Positions 45,864-54,635 of a DNA stretch of 64,000 bases are shown piece by piece. A program made the translations under genes and the position numbers. Source of the stretch: Ophiobolus disseminans (lineage: Eukaryota; Ascomycota; Dothideomycetes; Pleosporales; Phaeosphaeriaceae); assembly GCA_010093685.1 (NCBI GenBank), contig MU006226.1, positions 942,964 to 1,006,963 on the forward strand, in the 5' to 3' direction. How positions within the stretch are numbered: the stretch's first letter is position 1; each line of letters begins with the position of its first letter. The notes beneath the pieces were generated by a model. It was not told the origin of the DNA. It made no database searches and saw only the letters and a list, made by a program, of their open reading frames with translations.

Positions 45864-46691
45864 GGCCGGTTTCGGGAGGATGGTTGGGTATGGGGGGTTT
45901 GGTATACAAGCGTAGCATTTTCATGGCGTTGGAGTGGGTTGCATTTGCATAGCGACTTTTCGGACTTGTTTTACTTGGAATTCATGCTCAGGAAGAGCTT
46001 ATCATGATCATACTAATGTGCAGCTTGGTCTTTGTCTTCGTGGTATGGTACGGCCTCGCCTAATATCACAGCTCAGTCTTCACGAGGTATAGGTATGTCA
46101 CCATATTCGTGTCAGATGGTTTGGGGGAAAACAAGTCGAACTGCCAACTGAAGGTAGCCCTTTTGTTCTTGAAGCACCCTCGCCACATATCTCTTTGTCT
46201 CATATCTCTTTGTCTCATATCTCTTGTCTCATATCTCTTGTCTCATCTCGTCCGTCCAGCACCCACGGATGCCTTGACAATGCGCCGGCGAGCCATAGCA
46301 CGAATGAGAAAGCTGAAAACATTGCACCGTCCTGTGGGAACAGCTTCAAAGACGCGTTTAGAGGTATCCGACGCAGAGATGCAGCGTCGTTCCGGGAGGG
46401 GTTGTGTCCTTATGGCCTCCAAAATTACACTACAAGACGACGTTCGAGCGCCATGCACGGTCGCTGTGAAGAAGGTCGTGGACGCACAAGCACTGTTCGT
46501 CCCAATTTTGGTCCCGGTTGAACCGTCAATATGGGGAAGTGTGTTTCTCTCGAACCGTTGCTGTGGATTCGTTGTAGGGCCGAGTCGATGATCGCGCTCT
46601 TCTCTCTTCGGTCCATAACACCATATTTCTACGGCGTAGTCACACACAGCCGCATGCACCACTCTCACCGGCCTCGCCAGCCCCATATTCG
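45864..46691. other. Convergent intergenic region with a tandem repeat
   Basis: Lies between the histidine kinase and a minus-strand membrane-protein gene. It holds the tandem repeat listed separately. A 227-residue minus-strand frame (46243-46926) overlaps the end of the membrane-protein gene in another frame and was not accepted. Confidence 0.55.
46186..46243. repeat. Short tandem repeat, 14-15 bp unit
   Basis: Two copies of CATATCTCTTTGTCT (15 bp) are followed by two of CATATCTCTTGTCT (14 bp), differing by one T. A partial fifth copy follows. Confidence 0.9.
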
Positions 46692-47390
46692 CTACATTGC
46701 CTCTGACACTGGTGCTAGTGAAGAGTGTGCAACCTCCCAGGGCAAGAAATACCCGATCCAGTGATCTGGATTGGTCAGTCGTTGTAGACACCAGAACGTC
46801 GCTGCGATAGACATATTGCAGCAGATCTGAAGTACGGTCTTGAAAGCGATGAAGTGCCAGTCGTTTCTTGAAGCCGTGTCGACCGAGTTCCGCGTTACAC
46901 ACCATGGATAGAGACGGACATACCACGCATCGCTCGCGCGACTGACAGGCGCAGGAAATGCGTCCGGATATGGGGGTCTCTCAGAACATAGCCGCGCGCG
47001 CCAATACTCCACCTCACTAATCAAGACCCACGATAAGGAATAGTTTGCAACGAGGATTTGCGTCGTACTCCACCCCGCAGCTACATGCAAAAATCCTGCA
47101 TGATCCAGCGTATACTTGGCATCCTCCCGTGCCCACGCCTGCAGCCCCGGTACAATCGCACCGCAGGCCACGTACACCGCCATCGCGAGAACGCTGGTGT
47201 ACAGTAAGATTCGAATGTCTGGCTTTGGGTGCATCCTGTAGATGTAGGATGATACTAATGCCAGATACGAACCCACGACTAGATACATGGTTATGTTGGT
47301 TTTGGCATTGCTGGCAAGGTGTCTGAGTACTGCGATGGCTTGCGCAGTACAGGTGTATATCGTGAACTGCGACAACGTGATTTGTTGCAT
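46692..47390 (-). CDS. Multi-pass membrane protein of unknown family, paralogue of the transposon-split gene
   Basis: The minus-strand frame from the ATG at 47390 gives 232 residues; the frame is also open upstream to about 47508 without an ATG, so an earlier exon is possible. It has several hydrophobic segments (TMYLVVGSYLALVSSYIY, LLYTSVLAMAVYVACGAIV) and a YSLSWVLISEVEYWRARL block. The opening MQQITLSQFTIYT matches MQRITIREYLTYT in the gene at 59.7 kb, and SLSWVLISEVEYW matches SLCWVLVSEVDYW at 62.7 kb, so the two genes are paralogues. No catalytic motif is visible. Location in an internal or plasma membrane is inferred from hydrophobicity only. Confidence 0.65.
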   Translation of the reverse strand: MQQITLSQFTIYTCTAQAIAVLRHLASNAKTNITMYLVVGSYLALVSSYIYRMHPKPDIRILLYTSVLAMAVYVACGAIVPGLQAWAREDAKYTLDHAGFLHVAAGWSTTQILVANYSLSWVLISEVEYWRARLCSERPPYPDAFPAPVSRASDAWYVRLYPWCVTRNSVDTASRNDWHFIAFKTVLQICCNMSIAATFWCLQRLTNPDHWIGYFLPWEVAHSSLAPVSEAM

Positions 47391-48450
47391 GCGCGATGGG
47401 ATTTTGAGTGGAGGGACTTCGGTAACATTATCGGATTCGTTGTGATGCGGGTGGTACAGCGATGGATATGCCGGGGTCGATTTGGGAGGTCGGAAGCAGA
47501 GAGCGCTTTCCGGTATTCATGGTGGATGAATCGTGCTTGAGGTATCGTGGGTGGAAATGAAGAAGTGGATACATCTGTGCAGTTGAGGTTTGTATTCTTC
47601 TCCGCATCTCATTGTTTGGGACTGGTTCGTGGAACCAAGTTTTGCTATCCACGATGTGCCAGAACATTTACAAGTCGTTCCCAAAGCGTGAAATTGGTTT
47701 GAAGAATCGACCAAGAGGCTTTGAAGTTGGAGAAACTTTGTGTCAAGTCTTTTCGTACCTAGGTATATACTTGAACATCCTCTCATGGTCATGCGACTGT
47801 GTTGCATGCCAAATCTTTGTGCTTCGAAGGCGCCTGATGCCATGGCACTAGTCGATGGTACATGGAGAAGTGCAGGTGTCCTCCTGAGGTCACATGGCAC
47901 TTGTATCTTCGTAACTTGAGATCATGCTTGCTGACGTTCGACGAGGTAGATAGGTAGGATCAGCTGGCCTGGACGGGAAGGCGTTACTATCCTCGTTGAC
48001 AAAACGAGAAATCACCAATGCCTAAGCAGCAATGTCTCCACGCATAACCTGTTTGACGATGTTAGCTGGAAGACCAGGATTTTTTCATTGGATGGATACA
48101 AGACTAAGATGACGTGGATGACTAGACGTGCTAGTTCAGTCGACTAGGTAGGCTGAGAATGCCAAGGTGAATGACTGTCCGCTGAACACTACAAGCCGCC
48201 CCAACTTTTGCTTCGCGTTTAAATTTGACTAGCTTATAGTGATAAGGCAAGAATCTAGACTTCGCGCCATTATAGGTGCTGAAGTGTAAGAGACACCTGC
48301 ACCTGCCCAGGTGGGGAAGGCTGACAACGCGGGGCATTCAGCCAACAATCCCGACTCAGTTGCTACCTACCTAGACACCTACAACGACTCCTAATCTCTT
48401 TCTTCTCCACTCAAACCCAAAACTGTAATCGATAAGAGATCTTACGCGAC
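47391..48450. other. Divergent intergenic region
   Basis: About 1 kb between the minus-strand membrane gene and the kinase-TPR gene. May include a 5' exon of the former (47391-47508 is open in frame). Otherwise nothing recognised. Confidence 0.5.
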
Positions 48451-51400
48451 ATGTCCCAAGCATTCTCGACATATTACTCTTCCGCATATCGGAGCGACAA
48501 GTATTTCCTCGACTGGCGTCCTAAACCAACGCACGAGGCTGAAGGTCCTCCACGATGCTCGCCTTCCCACTTGATCTCTTTTCTGTCTCTCATAACCGAT
48601 ATGGAAATTGATATATATCAGACAATCTGGGATGGCGGACCCTCTACCTTGGGTGTCGGTGGCACTGCGATCGTCAACCAAACAGCCATGAGTGGAGAAG
48701 AAGGCATAGCGTTCAAGAGGGTCGGCCCCAAAGGTGATGACGCAGGTGATGAGCTTTCAGCCGATGCAAGGGTCTTCAAAGCATTGATATCTGAAGTGTC
48801 GATTCTCACGCATCCGTCCATTCGAGACTATCCGAACATCGTCGACTTGGAAGCTATCTGCTTCGAAACAGATTTCTCTTACTCAACACCCAAGATTCTA
48901 CCAGTACTCATGTTTCAGAAGGCACCGTATGGAGATCTCGGGGCCTTCGTCAAGAAGGAAGCGCCGCTTGGCTTTGATGGCGTCATGCAGCTGCTTGGGG
49001 ATATACTCCGAACCGTAGCATACCTTCATTCGAAAAGTACGCCTCCTCTCAATAACGCAGGCCATGGTATTGCTGACTGCGAATAGATCTTATTCACGGC
49101 GATCTGAAACCCAAGAATATATTAGTATTCAAGGCCGACGAAGGGCAACCCTTAGCCAAGCTCGCAGACTTCGGATTTTCGCTACAAGAGACCGACACGG
49201 CTATCAAGCTTCCTGTCTCCATGGGTTGGAACGCCCCTGAGGTGACGTATGAATATACGGATATGACTTTTGACCAAGCCCGAAGGGCTGACATATTCTC
49301 TCTTGGCCTTGTTGCACTCTTCCTCTTCCATCATGTGGGTTCCCACGGCAGTCAGTCAGTTGCTCACGGTAACAATGCTGATCCCATCTGCGAGCCGGAG
49401 GTACTCACACGGAAGAGGGAAGTAGATTGGTGTGCGATATCTGATCGGGTTCGTATTCATGGATCGAACATCTCAACAATACTACATGTGCTTCAATACG
49501 TCGAGCCTTTCACGACGGAATATCAGGTGCATAAGCTGAAGATGTTCTTGGAATCTGCACTGTCCATAAAGCCACAAGAGAGGGCGAGCGACTGCTTCGA
49601 ACTTCTGAAGACACTTCATCTACCAGCGTGAGTACCAAGAGCTTTGACACAACCAAAATAGTGCTTACCATATGTTCGAAGATCAACAACATCTCCCATA
49701 GATGATAACTCGAGTATACATGATAAGGCACCGTCATTATGTGGAAGGTTCAGAGTGAGTACGAAAGCTGATGCAATATCAGCTACCGCTTATTGGAATA
49801 GATAGCACCTTTGATGAGCTTGATAGCCGACCTCGATTACCGGATCCGGAATCGTGTGAATGAAATGCTTTATCGGTTAAAAGATGGCACAGGCAACTGC
49901 ATGAATTGTTCGCAGAATGCGGCATTACAATTGGCAGCATGTGTGAAGATAGGGTTTGGTACCCCAAGGGATAAAGAAGAGTGCCAGAGATTACTTCTGT
50001 ATAGTGGCCGGAGCGACGCCGATCTTGAAACAATTCTGCGAGATATCAGAAACACGGGCCATGGGATCAATCTCAAGAATCTAAAGATTCTCCAGCTTCT
50101 TATGGACGGACATCTTGAAGTTGTATGGTCTTCGAGCAATTTCCGACATGTTGGAGACCTCGATACATCGATTGGGCAGCTCGAGATGGAAATGGCTCAT
50201 GTAGAAGAGTTTCTTGGTGCAACTCACACGGTCACAGGTCAATTGTGCATAGCACTTGCGGACATCTACGAGCGCCGACGCGAGTACATCAAATGGGCAA
50301 CCATGTGTGAGAAGATGATCGCACAATTTGACGAGTACATTACAACACTCGAAGATGACGACGATGAAAACCCGAGGCGACGCCGCGCTGAATTGTTGAC
50401 CTCAGTGGCAAGCGCGTATCTTGAGTCCAGTCGGTTTCCAGAAGCTTTGGAGGCAGTAAACAGAGCTCTTTCGGAATGGAGACTATACGTCGACGACGAC
50501 CACATGACCATGATAGGTACCACGCAGATCTTGGCACGCATATATGCCGAGATGGAGCGATACGACGAAGCAATTGAGCTCATGGAAACAATGATTCGGA
50601 ATAAGTCGCTTACACTAGGTGCACAGCATATACAGATCCAGTCTATGCTGAAGGTTCTGGCTGGCATACTGGAAGAACAACAACAGTATGCAAAAGCCGA
50701 AATGACACTGCTTCAGGCACTAGAAATGAACTATTCGACTGCTCCGCATGTGAACTACGAGAATGTAGCTATCAAGCACCAGCTCGGACACATTTATTGG
50801 TATCAAGGGAAATTCGGTCCTTCACTAACGGTGTTGGAGGAAGTCAAAAGTTTCTGGGACAGTTACAGAGGTCATCTTGGCCAAGTTTCGCCAGAGTATC
50901 CGTTAATACTCGCTTCTCTTGCAGACACGCTGTTTTCGCTAGACCGAGATGAAGAAGCGTTATCACTTGCAGTAGAAGCTGTTCGTCTGAGTGAACAGTT
51001 TTCGGACGATACGCATATACACACGCTTAACACACTGGTCAGTATCCGATGCTATCTGTGTGATTTCGAGGGTTTGGATGCAATGTCACAAGGCATTGTC
51101 GATTCGAGTACCAAACTGTACGGTCCAAACCATCCTGGTGTACTGAGACACCAGAGGCAACAAGCAAAGATCTTTGCAGAACAGGAACACTACACCAAAG
51201 CCGAGGAACTTCTTCGCCAGATTGTGAAAGCATATGAGACCCTCAATTTGCAGCACACCTGGATGAGGGGCTACTACTCTGCGACTTGGGACCTTGCGGA
51301 CATCATGCGGACACAAAAGAAGTGGGAAGATGCCGTGGCATACTTTTCTAGAGCAGTAGATTTATCATTTCAGGTGAATGGCGAAAAACACCCCGAGTAC

Positions 51401-51967
51401 TGGGCAGACCAGGATGATCTCGCAGATGTGCGGTCCAACGGCGGCGACTGGGCGCACAGACTTACACTGCGTCTGAAAGCAGCAGACTTGGCGAAGACAA
51501 GGTGGGGCGAAGAGTCGGTACAGGCTGTGGATGCCATGGTCGACGTGGCTCGTGCGCACTTTGAGCTTTCTAATTTCAAGGCCGGAGAGGAGCTATACAA
51601 GATCATCATGCCCATCCAGGTCAAGATCGGAGGACACGGATCCGCCAAGACTCTGCGATATCGGTCAAATCTCGCGTTCAGTATGGGCATGGTGGGGTTT
51701 ACAACGAATAATATGGAGAAGAGAAAAGAGTCGCTGAAGATGACGGAGGAGATCTATGTGGCGACAGTCAAGATGCATGGTGTGGACCATGAAGACTCGC
51801 AGAAGTGTGTGGAGAATTTGATGTTTTCTTATAAATTGCTTGGTTACGAGAAGGATGCTGCTCGGCTGTATGGGAAACTGAAAAGTCTTGCGGGTGTTGC
51901 TGATAAGCCGAGTGAAGAAGACGGGTCGGGTGACGAATGGGAGACCGACTCGGAGGATGATTGCTAA
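48451..51967 (+). CDS. Protein kinase fused to tetratricopeptide repeats
   Basis: Four exons: 48451..49036, 49087..49627, 49682..49754 and 49802..51967. Introns are 50, 54 and 47 bp and phases agree at each; the product is 1121 residues. The kinase domain (about 55-375) has a Gly-rich turn LGVGGTAI, a likely ATP-anchoring Lys89 (IAFKRV), the catalytic loop LIHGDLKPKNIL with Asp201 (HGD instead of HRD), the metal site DFG at 223-225 and a WNAPEV activation-segment end. So the key catalytic residues are present. From about residue 500 the protein is all alpha-helical with tetratricopeptide repeats (LADIYERRREYIKWA, LTSVASAYLESSRFPEALEAVNRAL, KAEELLRQIVKAYETL). The C-terminus is acidic (EEDGSGDEWETDSEDD). 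No NB-ARC or NACHT domain is present. Function is inferred to be signalling, possibly recognition; unproven. Confidence 0.85.
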
Positions 51968-51996
51968 GGTAGGGGGTGTCTTGATAGTAGCCTATA

Positions 51997-53677
51997 TCAA
52001 GGGATATGCACTCTTTTCCATCTTCGCTCTAGTATGAGCAGGCCCCCAAGTGTGATGGCGACGAACCCTGCTGTAACAACCACAAATATCCAGAACTGCT
52101 TAGAGACAACCAAGTCTCCAGTATCATCTTTGGAAGATACAAGATTTGAGCTGAAAATGGTCTTACATGGAACAGTCAGTCGATGTCTCAAATATACAAG
52201 GCAGGAGTTGCATAACGTACGGCAATGAGCGTTGGTGGTAAATATATGGTCGCGATGTGCGTCAATGTTTTGATTCGCAATGAATCTCGATTTCCAGACT
52301 GTGCTATAGTGAGCATACTCTGGCTTTGTGTTTGAGATGTTGTAGCTATTCCGCGAAGGAGGTAGAGCGAGGCTTCGAGCGCAGAAGTTGTGCTTTGGAG
52401 ATCTTTCATCGCGCGATAGGATGTGATTTGCTGTAGAAGACTCGCTGTTCCATACGAATATGCTATCAAGCCTTTTAGAATTTGCCTAGAATACTCCAGA
52501 GTAGCGGCGATGTCTGCAAGCTCGTTCAATGCGTCATCCGCACATGTGGTGTCCAGTGCCCGGAGATTTGACAGCTGGTCGTACCAGCTACGGAACCGAG
52601 AGACAGTTTGCACAGTCGCATCGATGATAGTTTTTGCACGGAACAGCTTTTGCTGCGCCTTCTGTAGTGCTTGACTATCTTTTAGACAGACGTCGTAGTC
52701 ATCTTGATATACTTTTGGGCCAAGCTTTGCAAATCGAGCTTTCTCGTCAAGCTCCTCCAGAGCCAAACGTAGGTATGAGGTGTAGCCTCGCCAGCCTTCG
52801 GAGGCTTGCCGTAGGAGCATCAAATGCATTCGAATTGCGTTCTCATGGCATAATGGTAGATGCGTTGATTGCATTGCCAGACGAGACTTTATGGATTTGG
52901 AGGGTTGTATAAATACCCAGGTCGTTGTCGCAGTGTCCAGGTCTCTTCGCTGATATACCGTGGTTTGCCGAAGTGACCACGACGGTCCATTTGACCGTCC
53001 GTTTTCGGACATGTACCGGTAATTGTAGCAGATTTCTGTGTTACCATACCATCAGTCCAAGTTGAAGCATGAGCCCTGAGGAAATCAACACACCATAGTA
53101 GCCTCCTATACCATGGTCCTCAACGCTTCTCACTTGCTGGCGCTGATGAAGCCCTTCCCAGCTCTCAGTATCGTCATTCAACTTCTTTCCGAACGCATGA
53201 ACACAATCCAGGAAGTCTGGGGATACCTTATGCTTAAAGAGTATCTGGAACAATGTTTCTTGGTCTGTATACAGATAATCCCAGCTGAATGCTTGATGCA
53301 AAACACTTTTGATAGCATTAGCCAGATTACATTCGATTCGCTGAATACCACGTTGATTGCTTACTATATATAGTCGTGACTCGTAAATTCCTTAACATTC
53401 GCAATGTCAGTTACGTGTGGTTTACGGCGTTTGGGAAGCGACGTACTTGCCAGGTCCGTTGAAGGTCGCCAACGTTCCTGATTCTTCTTTCATTTCTGAC
53501 ATGTGGTCCGCAAGCCTGTGATGATACGAGGACCTGAATATCGACGTCGTCTCTGAATAATCGTGGAGAGTCATCGACAACTCTCTTCCGCAAAACGTCT
53601 ACCTCTCGGTTCATCAAGCCGTCGTCGGCACATTCTGCAAAATAGCGATGCAAGCTACTGGGATGACTTGCGAGCAT
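51997..53677 (-). CDS. CorA-like two-helix membrane protein, 5' end uncertain
   Basis: Minus-strand exons 53677..53447, 53340..53094, 53035..52221 and 52161..51997 join in phase; introns are 106, 58 and 59 bp. With the ATG at 53677 the product is 485 residues. The core has the features of fungal CorA-like proteins: VLHQAFSWDYLYTDQE, VSPDFLDCVHAFGKK, EICYNYRYMSENGRSN followed by SWSLRQTTVYQ, then a long helical stalk with coiled-coil character. The end has two membrane segments: IATIYLPPTLIATIFSSNLV and FWIFVVVTAGFVAITLGGLLIL. The GMN motif of true CorA magnesium channels is absent (IFSSNL instead), so ion transport is not assured. The first exon may extend upstream: the frame continues YFIAMLASHP, and a second open frame lies at 53655-53960. 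Confidence 0.68.
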
Positions 53678-54635
53678 AGCGATGAAGTAGACTGAAAGTT
53701 TTCTGAAGCTCGTTGAGAAAACAAAGATCCCTAGGGATTACGAGGCAGCGTTCGATGCGACATGCTGTATACGCGGGGCTTGCAAGCAAGGCTAGGAGCT
53801 TTAGCGTCTCACAGCCACGCGCGAAACTTTCACCGGCGAATTCAGTACGACACCGTTCCTTCGTGTACGCTAAGAGTTTAGCAAGGCGGAATGCCGATGT
53901 CATTTGAGGCTCAGATGGACAGTGGGATGTCATTAGAGCTTCTATGTCACGTGCGCGCACATGGGGATACGGATCGCCCTCTTAGCGCTCGACCCACTTC
54001 TCGTTTTGCGTAAATTTTCTCAACCAGCTCTTCCCAATTACATTCCACGAGTTCAGTATAGACGAGCATTGATATAGTGCGGACTCTATGCTGTATATGC
54101 TTTCGCCCAGCTAGGACGGGTGCGATGCGCGATACTTTTCCCTCAGAGACTCGATCTCCGCCTTCGCCACCAATCAGTCAAGTGTCTGGACCTCGGGAAC
54201 CTCGGGAATCAAACGTACGGATGTGAGAGCTCTTGGAATCGTGAGCAAATACGTGCTGTTGTCATCCTAATGTACGTCAGCAGAGCTCACACCAATTCTA
54301 CCTGTGTAGGATAATGGGCACTTCGATGGTCCATCCTCCTTGAGGAAACAGCGTGCCGAGTAGGCGATTTAAATCGGATTTATCGATGTATTGCATTCCA
54401 AGAGGTTGATTCATAGCAACAGATTTATCGGTAGGTAGGTGCAGTTTTAGTCGGCTACTAGATCATTGGCGTCTAAGGCTGAGGTGTTGGTCTGGGTTGA
54501 GCACCTGGGCTAGGCAGCCTGCCGAGTGAAATGCGTTGGGCCCCGCTTGATCATGCGGCTCTGTTCAACTTGGAAGGCTGACCCGAGCCCACTTTGCACA
54601 CACTCTATGGATCAACATCTTAGTGCATCGGAACG
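53678..54635. other. Divergent intergenic region, may hold 5' exons of the CorA-like gene
   Basis: A minus-strand frame at 53658-53960 (starting MTSHCPSEPQMTSAFRLAKLL) could be an exon of the CorA-like gene, but no intron I could draw keeps the phase. The rest is 5' flank of the tandem-kinase gene. Confidence 0.45.

Noticed and set aside
46243..46926. 227-residue minus-strand frame
   Set aside because: Overlaps the 3' end of the membrane-protein gene in another frame and crosses the tandem repeat; the membrane-protein frame is supported by its paralogue.
53655..53960. Minus-strand frame as a firm first exon of the CorA-like gene
   Set aside because: Sequence is plausible (MTSAFRLAKLLAYTK...) but the one good donor-acceptor pair I found breaks phase; mentioned only as a possibility.
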